From assembly GCF_023898315.1 (NCBI RefSeq), contig NC_064622.1, forward strand, positions 270,807,503 to 270,871,502: 64,000 bases of DNA. Reading direction: 5' to 3'. The translations under genes were made by a program, and so were the position numbers. Position 1 is the stretch's first letter. Every line of letters begins with the position of its first letter. Under the pieces are notes generated by a model that was not told where the DNA came from, did not search any database, and saw only the letters and a list, made by a program, of their open reading frames with translations. Positions 21,531 through 33,244 of the stretch are shown in pieces. Source of the stretch: Schistocerca nitens. Its lineage: Eukaryota; Arthropoda; Insecta; Orthoptera; Acrididae.

Positions 21531-22167
21531 CAAAAGTTGTCTATAGCAGTAATGCCATAAAGCAAACCATCAGACTCAAAATGAGGGAATGAATTTGTGG
21601 GCCAAGCATGGCTTACTGCAGCTATTGGGCACATTGATCCTGCTCTCCAAAACCTTGCAATGAGCTGAGAATTTTCCTCCTTGAGATGTTATCGCCTACA
21701 AGATATTTATGATCACTCTTTGGCTGTGACGAGGGGCGAAACGTCTGCCAATTTTTGTATTGATAAAACTGTGTTCATACTAGATGCTTCTGTACATTGT
21801 TAAAAGATTATACCCTGTCTATATTTACTCACAGGGAAGGAAGAAGCTTTAACTATCAATGTTGTGTGTGTCGCTTCACAGTTTGCACTTTAAGTTTGTC
21901 TTGATTCGGCCACAATAGGCCACCCAGCCTGCCAATACAACAGTAGTTGCATGCACAGCCTGCCAGCTGCACCCACTGTTAGAACTAATTACTGTACACG
22001 TCAAAGCGCAAGGCTCTGGCAGCCATGAGTATCATTCATTGCATTTTACCTTACCAACCACATGTGTGTGCAGCTTGAGGAAGGAAAAAAGTGTTCGTGG
22101 GTTTAGAAAAATAGAAATATTAGTCACAACAACAAGGGATTGAAAAATGCAAGATGCATGCAAGTCT

Positions 22168-22330
22168 GAGGGGAAGAAATTGTTTCTTTCCAAATGAACC
22201 ATTCAGGTATTCATCATGAGCAATTCAGAGAAACCATAGAAGACCCAAATCTTGTTTGCTCCAAGGAGATTCGAACCCCACTCTTTCCAAACAGAAGTCA
22301 AATTTTTTTACCATTGCATCACCTCATTCG
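22168..22330 (-). mobile_element. SINE family A, old decayed copy
   Basis: The minus strand reads AGGTGATGCAATGG (A-box region), GGGGTTCGAATCTCC (B box), AAGATTTGGGTCTTC, GAATGGTTCATTTGGAAAG and TTCTTCCCC. These align in order with head, core and pre-tail of the two younger family-A copies. The tail differs from both. Confidence 0.6.
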
Positions 22331-22976
22331 TCCTACCTTAGTATACGTTCATATGCTGTGTTCCAGGATGTGTTTACAAGACTGTTGATGGGATTGACAG
22401 GATTTCTTCTTTGCAGTTAATCGTGTTTTGATGTTTTAATGGAAGTATTATTGAGAGAAGCATGATAACTGTGTTTTAAAGTTATAAGTAACATTAGTAC
22501 AGTATTAGTTATACCTGTGGACACTTCGTCCACAAAACCTTTTGATGCCGTTCTTGGATCTTATTTGGAATGTATTATCTTTACTGATTGTGAAACATGG
22601 GAACTGGCAGTTTGAAGAGAATTGAGGGAATACATGACAATTTAGGTACGATAGCTTTTTTTAATTTACAAAAACTTCTGAAGGATTGCAGTGTATACAT
22701 TAACTCTAATCAGTCTTTTAAACTTTAACAATAAAAATGAACATAACTATGTAAATACAACACTAATTTTACAATTGGATTGTAGCACAGGAAATAAAAT
22801 ACATGAAACAATATTAAATATCATATCAAGCAATAACAATAGTAAGTGAGTAAAATAAACATATTTACTACAACCAAATCCTGATTCCTGGTGATTGTAA
22901 ACTAACACAAAATTCAATTTTTTTGGCATGACTATTGCACTTTCTACACTGTACTGAAATGTACAAAAAATGATTT
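22331..22976. other. Downstream flank of the IRAK1BP1-like gene
   Basis: AT-rich. Contains the presumed 3' UTR of the minus-strand gene. An ATTAAA-type signal (minus) lies near 22,655-22,660, but I cannot confirm its use. Confidence 0.35.
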
Positions 22977-23241
22977 CTAACTTTGTGGCTGAGATGGTTT
23001 CTCAGGTTTAACCTTCATAAGCTCAAACACAACCTTTACACGGCTAATCACAATACGACTAGAAGAATGTGTTCGCATTGATAAGGCTGATATGAAGTTG
23101 TCTTCCAGTTGGGGAGGTGGCTTCTCACTGCTTTCCAGTTCTAGTACAAATAATGCAGGGCCAAGAGGCTTTTGTAATACGGATGCCAATTCCATTGCCT
23201 TACTCCGAGCACATGACATAGCCATACGTAACACTTTCATC
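22977..23241 (-). CDS. IRAK1BP1: IRAK1BP1-like exon 3 (terminal)
   Basis: Begins after the acceptor TTAAAG at 23,242 and runs to the TAG at 22,979-22,977, 265 bp. It encodes the long SIMPL helix (MAMSCARSKAMELASVLQKP), a variable loop and the final beta strand SSRIVISRVKVVFELMKVKP, where related proteins end with a similar strand. The acceptor has a weak pyrimidine tract but is the only one giving the correct phase. Confidence 0.82.
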
Positions 23242-23669
23242 CTTTAACAGAAATGTTCAAATGCTTACTAAATTTTGTATGCACTATTAAAGTTGAACCA
23301 TGAAGTTTTGCATGTATCAAAGAAATTTTAGGCTACAACTATTGAACTGCTGCCAGTGACAACAGCAGTAACAACAATATCTCCACTTACTGACTCATAT
23401 CCTCTGTCGTGTTTAGAGAGTGCTGCTGGTAAAATAAAAGAAAGACAACATTAGATGGAAGAGAGATGTATGTGAAAGTTCAGTGAAAGCAAAGACCAAA
23501 GAAAATCCAATTTCATTTAACTGCCTTTGTTCTAAGATGGTTATGTTTAGGCCACTATACCAGGATCTTTAGTGCCTTTTATTCAGAACTTGGAAATAAA
23601 AACAAAACACTTATGATTTTAACAAACAATAAATTATTAAAATACAGTTACTTCTAACACAGTCACGTC

Positions 23670-23729
<60 letters not shown>

Positions 23730-23813
23730 TTCATATTATAACAACAAAAATAATTTGACAATATAATTTAATTGAATAGATACAAAAATCTACACAGCAA
23801 GCAGTAGCAGGAG

Positions 23814-23881
<68 letters not shown>

Positions 23882-26800
23882 AAGGTTTAATCTACACAAG
23901 CTTTCGGAGCCTGTGGTGGCTCCTTCCAGCAGAAGACTGAGGGGAAGGAAGAGGGCTGGAGTGGTCTAGCAAAAGGGGTACAGTTCAGGAAAGTCACCCA
24001 GAGCTTGGGGTCTGGGGAGACTTACCGGATAGGTTGAGAAGGGAAGACTGTTTGCTGTGGACTGCACTTAACAAGATTTGAAAACCTGAGAGCTTAAAGG
24101 TGGAAGGTAGGATAATATGCAAGACAAGGATTACTGCTAATACATAGTGTACCATATCATAAGAATGAAGCTAAATGCATTGTATGTAACAGAGGTGTGA
24201 GGAGAGGATGGTGAAAAAGAGAAGGGCACAAAATGAAAGATGTAAAAAACTAAAATGGAGTGAAGAAAGAATGAACATAAATTAAGGTCAGTTGGGTTGC
24301 AAGAACCAAGGACGTGTAGCACTGGTTCCACCTGTGGAGTTGTGAGAAACTGGTATCTGGGGGAAGAATCAAGATGGCTTGTGTGGTGAAACAGGCACCG
24401 AGGTCGCAACTGTCATGTCATAGAGCATGCTTTGCAACAGGATATTGTGTGTTGCCGGTACACACCCTCTGCCCACAGTTATTTCTCCTGACGTAACTGG
24501 ATGGTAGTCATGCTGATGTAAAAGGCCGAACAGTGTTTAGATAACAGGACATGCTGGTATATGACATGTCATTCCATAGGTGGCTCTCCTTTTAATAGTA
24601 TGTTTTGCTAGATACAGGGCTGGTGTAGGTGGTGGTACGCAGGTGAATAGGGCAGGCCTTACAGTGGGATGGTCACAGGGGCAGGAGCCATAAGATAAGG
24701 AGATTGGTGCAAGAGGAGCACAGCAGCTTGCGAGAATGTTGCAGCAACGGGGAGGGTGATGGAAAGCTACTCTAGGTGTGGTGGGCAAAACCTCAGACAG
24801 AATGGATCTCAATTCAGGGTATGGTTTTAAGAGATCATGGCCTTGTTGAAGTAGGTGGTTAACACATTCAAGACCAGGACCATATTGAGTGACTAGTAGT
24901 GTGCTCTGAAGTTTTTTTCTGGAGCGATTCCTCCTAATCTCACAATATCCTTTTGAGACCCTGTGTTCCTTTGCACCCATCTCCCTACCCTATGCCTCCT
25001 ACCCCTGTGATCATCCTCACTACATGACTTGCCCTATGTACCCTCCTACCACCACCTATACCAGCCCTGTAACTGCCAAAGCAGATACTATCAAACGGAG
25101 AGCCACCTGTGAAACAACATTTCATACACCAGCTGTCATTTAAACACTTTTTGGCCTTTTACATTGGCTGAGTACCACCCAGTCATCAGTTAGGATGAAT
25201 GGGCATAGGCAGAGGGCTCATAATGGCAATACACAATATCCTCTACAACAAGAGTCATGACCTCAGTATCTGTTTCACCTTAATGTATGTTAATTCCTTC
25301 TGTCTCAGCATTTCTTCATAGTAACTACTACATTCTTAATTTCACTTTAGCTTTCTGCATCTCATTTTCTGAACTGTCTATTTTTCACTTTCCGTCTCCC
25401 ACCTTCGTTACATACAATGCACTTAGCTTTTCACTTATGTCGTGCATGATGTTTTATTAGTAATCTGTCTTGCATATTACCCTGTCTTCCATCTTTAAGA
25501 TCTCAGGTTTTCAAATCTAGACCAGTGCAGTCCCCCAACAATGACTGTGCAGTAAGTCTCCCCTGACCTGGAATTCTGGCTGACTTCCGAACTGTACCCT
25601 TTTTCCTAAACCTCTCTAGTCCTTTTCCTTCACCCTTCTTCCTTCCCCTCCAACTTTTCTACCGGAAAGAGCCACCGGCTCTGAAAGCTTGTAAAAGTTA
25701 AACATTTTTGTATGCGGGTTCCCTGCTGCCACTTGGTAAGTTTATCTTTCCACTACATTACACGTCATATTATGTTAGCTTTATTATTGTCTAAAATACT
25801 GGAGAAGTATGTCAACCAGATGACAGTTATATTTTAATTGTGCTAAAGATAATAAGACAAAATAAGTGACTGACTTGAAAGGAAATCAACCACACACGAA
25901 GAACAAATTTATGAATTCTGCTGATCCCAAAGATCTTTTGGAGTTTAAATAACTTGTCAACAGCAACAAAATGATCTGCTGTGTCATTCATTCTAAAAAA
26001 AGAATCTGAACATTTACTGGAAGGAAACTTTAGGTAATTTTGTACATGTATTCTGTTTTGTCAAGATTGCACTGTGGAAGTTCCACATTATTTCATTAAG
26101 ATATTACCTTGATATATCCAGGTTGATTATGAACGCAACTACTGCCAGTGCCTGCAATGTAGGAGTCTTTAGGGCAATGTTGTGTATATGTTCAGTTGCT
26201 GACAATGATAGTAAGCCTGCTGCAATGGAAGATGTCTGTTCCTTTTTCTAGTGTTTGGTTGAAAGATCAAATCAAAGTTCTATAAGTACTTCAGCAGAAA
26301 ACCACCCAGATGTGGCTGAAGGGATCAATATCAGATACAGAGAACTATCTCAAAATGAGGATGCTTGGAATAGGAAATCCTGGTATTTGACTTACAGTCT
26401 ATGGGAAACAAAGCCTTAACCCAAACAGTGAAGAAAAACATACTTCCAAAATATAAGACCAGTGTATTACCACTGTGCCAATTCACCAGATGCCAAAAGC
26501 GAATTTACCATGAAATTTGTGAAGAAAGAAAATAATGCAATACAGGAGCAACGAACTTTTAGAACACCCATCTAAAACCAGACTACATACACTTAAAATG
26601 ATTCTGCAGATTTAGAACATCTAATGTCTCAATAGTTTGGAACTGTAAGAAGCAGAGGTACACTGAAGGTCTTAAAAGGTGTACAATATATGCAAATTTA
26701 GCTGAACCGGCCATAAAAATTGGAAATGAAAGTGGTATTAGTTTGCCTCAGATTACTTTTCAATCTGAAACAAATCAACTGTCAACATTTAAAGTGGCTG

Positions 26801-29800
26801 TGAAAGTTTTGCGTATTTGTTTTCACAAACCACTGTTATGTATGAATTGATGCAATGAAACCTTACCTATTTCATCCAACCACAGAGTCCACCATATTTA
26901 TTCTTTACTATACACTGTCTTTATTTACAGTTACCTCTCCCCTCCAACTTCATCCCCTGTCAACCCATGCATCATTCATTTTCATTTCTCAGGGTGGCTT
27001 TCACAAGGTATTTTAAACATCTTATTTGTGGATGAGCTGAAGACAGTCCATACAGCTTACTGAGAGTGCCATGTGTCACACCATAAAAATAATTCTATCA
27101 TTAAAAGCTGGCTAAGACTATTCCAATCACACTATCAAAACTGAGTTAATTGGTAACACTCCTTGAGGTACTTCTATGACCATTTTAAGATTCACGGTGT
27201 ATTTCCCAACTTTTACACAGCAGTAACACCCATTTGTAACAGTGGAGACAAGCAAGTGACACTTGTAGACCCATCTCCTTCCTTCCTGTGTACTCAAACA
27301 TTTGTGAGAATGTAGCTTGCTACATAGTTTCTGGTGAGTTTGGTATCTATAAAGGTCTTTCAACTGAAAAGGCAGTATATACTGTCTAACTCAATTATAA
27401 CAAAACAAGGAAACTCAATGTGTTAGCAATTTGCATGACTTTGCTAAGGTCTTTGAGTACATCGTAAAATCAAATTCAAGTGAAGCAAATGGTAGGATGT
27501 TACAGCCATTTCTCTAGTACTAATTTGAGAATTATCTTAACAGAAGACAGAGGATCACACTGAAATTATGTAGCAAGAATAAAAATTTTTGAGTGATAAA
27601 ACATTACAAATTGTGTTCCACAAGGTATGGTTTGCTGTTTCATTTGTTCCTCTTTTGACCTACATTAATTATTTACTTGGTACATTTAAGAATTCCTCAG
27701 AAACTCTTGTTTCTGACAAATACAGTATCTGAAAAACGGCTCAAAAATGTCCATGCCAGACAGAAGAATGCTGGAACAGTCTTACACAGGCTCAAGGCAA
27801 ACAAAACTATCTACACGTACCAGACATACAACAAGTCAGTGGAGATAAATTTGATTAGGCTCGATGTTGAAGTTCCTTGGCATCCCGATGGATAATAAAC
27901 TGAAGTGGTATCATTATATGTACTAGTTAACCAAAGAAGCTCAGTTCTGCCTGTTTTGCAGTTAGAAATTCCTCATTATGTTGACCTGCAATATGTAAGC
28001 AGTCCCTCCAGGAACCAAGGGTGTCTTACATTTATGAATCCATACACATAATACTTAATGATATTTTTCATTCTTAAGAGTGAGCTCAGGATGATGTGAA
28101 GACTTTATAATCAGAAGACCAGAATTATAAATAATCTGCATATAGACTATTCATCTTCAGAATAGGTTTATGCTGGTGTAACTATCTTTAACACCTTGCC
28201 TGTAGAAATCATGCAGGATATTTAATACTTACAGACTGTAAAATTAAGTAAGAATGCTTCATTCCCACTCCTAAAATTTATCAGAACATTTCAACTAAAG
28301 GATGTAAATATCATTAATTGTATTAAACAGATCTTGACTGCCTATAGACAGCTATGGAGATCTGTGTAATGTAACTGCTTTGCATTATAATTGGAACAGC
28401 AGCCGAGTCCCATGGTGTGAGCAAAGTAAAAGTGGCCTCCAGAAAATATTTGCAATATGAATAATGCAGGATTGACCTTTCTTAATGGACATACTGGTTT
28501 TTATTCACTACAGCCTGTTCTGGGCCATTCTGTTACTAAGTTTCACAATACAGACTTCACTGGAGGCTTTGCCAAAACCTTTACAGTTTAACTCTTGCAC
28601 CAACAGTTCTATACAAGTTTTCTATGAATTTTAATTCACGTAATCCCTGAGGAAGAACATGCACCATTTTATTCAGAGTTTCATTTTCTGCTCCTTTGTC
28701 TCTCACTCAATCACTCTACAGTCAATTACTCAGGATTGAGCATGCAAAGTGTGCAGATGCAGACATGTAACAGCAACCAATTAATACATGGAAACCATAG
28801 TATCCAGCATTTTCTATGATGAGCATTTCTGTTCACTAACAAAAAGTTACATTTGTACCCCCCCCCCCCTGCAATTTTCAATTTAGCACAGACAAACATT
28901 AGACATCACAACTCACCAATTTATTACCACAACCAGGTTTTCTGCATTCACATTTGTTGGGTTAGCTAATTAACAAGCAAACTGTTACCTTACAACCTAA
29001 CTTAGACCTCAGGCTGTACGACAGATCAGTGTCACCATAACCAAGATTTTGGAGAGGGGGTGGGGATGTTTAATATGCAGTTTCAGCCTATTCATGAACA
29101 AGGGTCAATTTCATGTCAAGTATTACAAATATTTTCGTCGTCCATCTTACATCGTTCACCCTATACAAGACACGGGGCAGTGACTTCTTCAAAGCAGCTA
29201 TTTCTATCATAATATGTATAAGTTTTTCTAGAAGTCCCAAAATTATTGAGTGGATTAGTACTAGACAAAATTCGCACAAGGAGCCTACAGTAGCTGTTTC
29301 TGGTTGTTAATGTATAATTTGACATCATTGCTGGAAACTTCGTGACTATCAGTGTTTTGGAAGAATGAAAATAGTTCCAAATCCATATTATATTTATACT
29401 TCTCTGCAGTTAGTTTCAGGGTACGACCATATTATCAAAACGCCCTTTGTTCAGATCAGTCAAGCTGCAATGTGGCATCACTATAAGCAGTAATGACAGG
29501 TTGCAGCTTGACTGATCTAAACACGAGTGAACTGGTTGAGAATGGAAATACAACCCCGAAACTATTTAAAAAGCTGAACGCAACTAGGCCTACTCCCTTT
29601 TGGGCACTTTAAGTAGTTTTCTACACATGAAAGACGCGTCAAAAGACTGGTACACACAAAACAGTTGACAGCATCTCCTCCCTCCCCCCCCCCCCCCCCC
29701 AAAAAAAAACAATTTTATGTCAACTATACAAATTCACCATGGTCGTTTACGATACTGTGTTTTTATAGATAAAATAGTAGCAGCAGCAGCAGCAGCAGCA

Positions 29801-30733
29801 GCAAGGCACCTGAGGCTGAAAGGGAGGGCAAGGGATAAAAGTAATAACTACTGTGCAAAGTTCAACACAAAATAATTAAATACGAGTATAAAATAACAGC
29901 ACTTTACATTTCCCTGGCTGACAAAATGTTGAACATACTGCTACTTATCGAAAACAACTGACTTTACAACTAGGGCTACATTGGCATAGTTTAACGCAAA
30001 TTGTTCGGTCCAATTAAAAATGTATCAACACGATACTGTGCACGACATTCGACAAGGTATTACAAGCTCAACTGATATGATAACTATATCAAACAGGTTT
30101 ACTAACCTCGCGTCCTGCAAACACCTGTGCGTATGATAATGTCTGGGTTCGCTGACGAAGACAGTTCCTCCCAATTTCTCTACAACTATGTTCCTGATTT
30201 CTTCATACTTCTGCAATGAGCCACATTTAACAAGTATTTCCGCTGACATAGTATACATGTCATCCCTCTTATCTAGAAGTTCATGGACGGATATATTCTT
30301 TTCGCCCTGCGGATAAAGTGTCAATTATGACGCCAACTCACACAACTATACAATAATGTTCATTTTATAGATAATTTAAGCAATGCTCTAAGAACAGGGA
30401 CCATTAATAAGCTGGCTTCATACTTAAAAGTATGCAAAGTTAAAACTACACGGCACTCACTTGAATCTTAGATTTCACAACCTGCAACAAATAATCAATA
30501 CGCTTCGAAATACTAGTTTTAACTTCTTCCGCGCTATCCTTTATTGAGTCAGCTCTGAGAAAAAATTCTATAACATCTGGATCGATGAACATGGTCGCAT
30601 AGCCTTCCGATCGCACCACGTTAGTATTCGCCACGTCGTAATCTTCTTGTAAGAAGATCGGAGATTTACTCTGATCTTCAATACCAAGTTCCGCACCGAT
30701 CTCACCCATTTCCTTCCGGGGTTCGTTTAGCAT
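22977..30733 (-). CDS. IRAK1BP1: IRAK1BP1-like protein (SIMPL domain), three-exon host gene
   Basis: Coding exons 30,733-30,461, 30,306-30,107 and 23,241-22,977 join to 738 bp, a 245-residue protein; vertebrate IRAK1BP1 is about 260. The product carries one SIMPL domain, the fold named after the mouse protein that binds the IRAK1 kinase and modulates NF-kB signalling; its role in insects is not established. Family landmarks in order: RIDYLLQVVKSKI (end of exon 1), VEKLGGTVFVSEPRHYHT (exon 2), and across the exon 2/3 junction a helix with CARSKAMELASVLQKPLG. Splice sites are GTGAGT/CCGCAG (phase 0) and GTTAGT/TTAAAG (phase 2). The start is the ATG at 30,733; the preceding in-frame TTG is not needed. 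Intron 2 is about 6.9 kb and full of repeats. No disabling change was seen, so the gene is probably functional. Confidence 0.85.
23669..23727. repeat. (GA)n microsatellite
   Basis: About 59 bp, one interruption (GATAGA) near its start. Lies in intron 2 of the IRAK1BP1-like gene. Confidence 0.95.
23775..25765. mobile_element. Long inverted-repeat (fold-back) element in intron 2
   Basis: The left half and right half are diverged reverse complements over most of their length. Outer landmarks: CAAGCTTTCGGAGCCTGTGG near 23,899 against CCACCGGCTCTGAAAGCTTG near 25,672. Inner landmarks: ATGTAAAAGGCC near 24,514 against GGCCTTTTACAT near 25,155, and GGTGGCTCTCC near 24,580 against GGAGAGCCACC near 25,098. 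The central spacer is near 24,900-24,960. A (CA)n tract at 23,814-23,879 is expanded in the left arm only. The ORFs inside are not coding. Confidence 0.75.
23814..23879. repeat. (CA)n microsatellite
   Basis: About 66 bp of CA within the left arm of the fold-back element. Confidence 0.95.
25770..27415. other. Intronic DNA, nothing recognised
   Basis: AT-rich sequence inside intron 2. The 78-codon minus ORF at 27,363 is without motif. Confidence 0.4.
27420..28020 (+). pseudogene. Decayed LINE reverse transcriptase fragment (Jockey/CR1-like)
   Basis: Plus frames give, in RT order, NLHDFAKVFEYI (motif A region, a catalytic Asp replaced), NRRQRITLKLCSKNKNF, LFLTNTVSEKRLKNVHA, INLIRLDVEVPWHP and EIPHYVDLQYVSS. 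These are the standard steps of a Jockey/CR1-type RT and thumb. There are many stops. It lies antisense within intron 2 of the IRAK1BP1-like gene. Confidence 0.6.
28859..28869. repeat. Short (C)n tract
   Basis: A C homopolymer in intron 2; no other feature nearby. Confidence 0.8.
29449..29522. repeat. Short perfect hairpin in intron 2
   Basis: AGATCAGTCAAGCTGCAA (29,453-29,470) pairs perfectly with its reverse complement at 29,501-29,518. Four more outer base pairs contain one mismatch. The loop is 30 nt. It could be a small fold-back repeat or an RNA hairpin. Confidence 0.75.
29684..29803. repeat. (C)n(A)n tract and (CAG)n microsatellite
   Basis: A C-run followed by an A-run ends near 29,709. 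Eight CAG/AGC units lie at 29,779-29,803. Intronic. Confidence 0.85.
30107..30306 (-). CDS. IRAK1BP1: IRAK1BP1-like exon 2
   Basis: Two hundred bp between acceptor CCGCAG and donor GTTAGT. It encodes GEKNISVHELLDKRDDMYTM, then a conserved segment ending EKLGGTVFVSEPRHYHT and LQDA, and leaves phase 2 for exon 3. Pairing with the vertebrate protein is clearest at the VEKL and YHT positions. Confidence 0.85.
30461..30733 (-). CDS. IRAK1BP1: IRAK1BP1-like exon 1 (coding part)
   Basis: Encodes 91 residues from the ATG at 30,733-30,731 to CAA at 30,461, followed by the donor GTGAGT (30,460-30,455). It holds the N-terminal beta-rich half of the SIMPL domain (SEGYATMFIDPDVIEFFLRA), then a helix with SAEEVKTSISKRIDYLLQVV. 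The acidic N-terminal leader (MLNEPRKEMGEIGAELG) has no signal peptide, which suggests a soluble intracellular protein. Confidence 0.85.
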
Positions 30734-30865
30734 TGTCAATAACTGCCCCTTTCAGTTTCTGCGTCTGCTGCGACAGCTTTCAAATTTGGCTACGTTGTTT
30801 ATATCCGATCAAAGAGTTTTAACGTAAAGACTATGCATGTCAGGCATCCAAGGCGTGTTAGTCCT

Positions 30866-31923
30866 AAAGCCGGGTTCACACACGCAACTAATATGGCGCC
30901 ACGAATTGTGGATTTCTTTAGCGGCATCGTGAGCTACCGTTCAATTAGGACGCCACAAATTCTTTGTAGTTGCACAGCTTTCAGTACGGCATCAATTGAA
31001 AACATTTGCCGCATGAATGTTATAGCGCAGGCTATGGCACTGGAACTTTGACAAAAGTTAAATACAAGGGAGACGAAGCTCAAATGTAAGATCCGAAAAT
31101 AGATTTCGCGCACGGATAAATCAGGGACCAGAAAAAAAAATTATAAAAGGAAAAATACTCGTAAACGAAGATATTGTCTGACCAGCTAAACAACAGGAGG
31201 CATGTAAATATCATGCTACTCTTCCAGATTTTAGAGTATTATTACATTCGTTGACACAAGCGTTTCGAACAACTAATTTTTAGTTTAACAGACGCAACAT
31301 TACACTCGGGAGCTATTGCCTGTAGCCTATACAATCCACAATGTAGACAATGATTGGTCTCACAAATCACGAAGTTTATACAACTCGCTTCTTTGGCTAT
31401 ATATATTAAGTTTATTTATTTATTCATCCAAAAATCTTTTAAGATTGTGGTATACGACATTAGTTTGCAAATATCCCACCCCATCCCTCTACACACACAC
31501 ACACACACACAAACACACAGGCGCACGCACGCACACACACACAGGCGCACACGATCGCAGTGCTGCAGAATTTCAAACATAGGCTGCTGTTTTTGTAGTT
31601 ACAGCAGCTGCCAAAGTGCTCCTGCCGACCACAGTTTGCACGTTTTCCACAAATAAAATGAAGAGACACTGAAATCGAATTGGTTATAGCATCAAATACT
31701 CCACGACAACTGAGACAGCTATCACTGTGGTTCGAAAAACTGCCGCCACGGAGTAGTGGTGGAAGGAAAGTGGCGCAACACAGTACATGGTATTTGAACT
31801 TTTTGTGGCGTGACAAAAATTGCTTCTCTTAAGTTGCGCCACGAAACACTGGAAATCACACAAGCAACTACAGTATGCCACTTATTTGTGGCATACTTTT
31901 GTGGCGTATGTGCACCCAGCTTT
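30866..31923. mobile_element. Non-autonomous DNA transposon with 23-bp TIRs and TA flanks
   Basis: The left end AAAGCCGGGTTCACACACGC and the reverse complement of the right end, AAAGCTGGGTGCACATACGC, match over 23 bp with four differences. T precedes the left TIR and A follows the right one, compatible with a TA-type target or with TIRs starting one base out. No transposase ORF; a (CA)n tract (31,493-31,553) is internal. It sits about 130 bp upstream of the IRAK1BP1-like ATG, so it may overlap the promoter. Confidence 0.65.
31493..31553. repeat. (CA)n-rich microsatellite
   Basis: Interrupted CA/GCGCA repeat inside the TIR element. Confidence 0.9.
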
Positions 31924-32045
31924 ATGAGCACACATTACAATCGCAACACACGGTCCCATTTTTGCTACCGACAGTGATAGCAGCGCCCCAAATGGCCAAT
32001 AAGCAGCACTTCTGCTTACGTAATCGGATGAATGCGAATACCAAC

Positions 32046-32870
32046 GTTCATATTTTTTTGTAACATAGTTTTTAGAATGTGGTGTGTATGTAGTGCCATA
32101 AAAATCGATAATAACTAAAAAATGACGCCACATTTGTCATCATTTAATTTTCTAATGACCATGGGAGGTACGAAGTGGCACGTTACATGACATTGTATTT
32201 ACGAATTTCTTGCAACTGACATTTACTGCAGACATTTGCTGAATAATGTCGTTTACATTTCACAACAAGAAAGTGCTAGTAAACATCAGAAGACCTGACC
32301 TTTTGCAGAAAGGACTCGTATATCTACCTAACAAAGCAGAGTTTTCTTCACAACACATTCTGACAAATTAGTGAATGTGAAATGTAGGAAACCTGTATGG
32401 AATGTAATACCTACATTATTTAAAGTACCAAGTAAGCCATCACAACTGTAGCTTAAGGGAAAACCACACAGATGTGATAACAAATAGTCAAAAGCAATAA
32501 AACTGTTTCCCAACACAGAAGAAGCCAGTTCTATAATGATTGCTAAATGTGAGACACAAACGGCAGGAATCTTCAACACATTCGGTTCTGAAGCAAAAGT
32601 AATTGTTTTACAAAAATATTTAAGTATTAGGAAGTCGAGTCAAATGTATGACTGTGCGAATCATTAGAGTCCATAAAACATTTTTACGTGTGAAGGAAAG
32701 TCCCTGCGATAATAACAACAGACAAGAACAGAAATTTACACTTTCATGTATGAAATAAGTGTTTATATTCCCTTGCTTTCAGCAGAATAAGCTGCAAATA
32801 TACATACATTTGAAATTTTTTTTTCAGGAATAAGTCGTTGCTAATGTCTTTGAATCACTGTGATTCGGCT
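32046..32870. repeat. Diverged local tandem duplication, unit 1
   Basis: Shares a colinear series of blocks with 33,245-34,005: TTTGTAACATAGTTTTTA, CCATAAAAATCG-type, GACCTGAYCTTTTGCAGAAA, AAGCAATAAAACTGTTT, GGAATCTTCAACACATTC and CAGAATAAGCTGCA. The period is about 1.2 kb. Minus-strand ORFs in both units end in similar peptides (VVKKTLLC and VVKKTPSC), but no known protein is seen. The nature is unknown. Confidence 0.7.
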
Positions 32871-33244
32871 TTTTTTACATGTATTTCACGATAATTCATG
32901 ACGCTTGGTAATTTACTAACGCATGGAATGCAGGAATATAACTATTCCATTAAGTAAACTCAAAGTAATTACAAATTAACATTGTCCTTACGATGCATGT
33001 GCCTGTCTGCTTTCTTACCACATTTTGCGTTAGCATCACTCCAGCTGTCAAATGATAATAACTTTCTCACCATAGAGTGTCGTGACTGTAAGTGTTAGAG
33101 TATGGTTATGCCTACAACCTGGTCATAGGTGATATAGAGCTTCGACTACCCTGCTCAGATTTGTTGTACACTGTGCTTGTAAGCGGACAAAAAGCTACAC
33201 TTCTAATATAGTATCGGAGGAGTTGGAATACAATCGTGTATGTC

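Noticed and set aside
24537..24980. 147-codon minus ORF
   Set aside because: Lies within the long inverted-repeat element and its frame is not kept in the opposite arm.
31875..31895. Short palindrome TGCCACTTATTTGTGGCA as an operator-like site
   Set aside because: It belongs to the right end region of the TIR element and is explained by that repeat.
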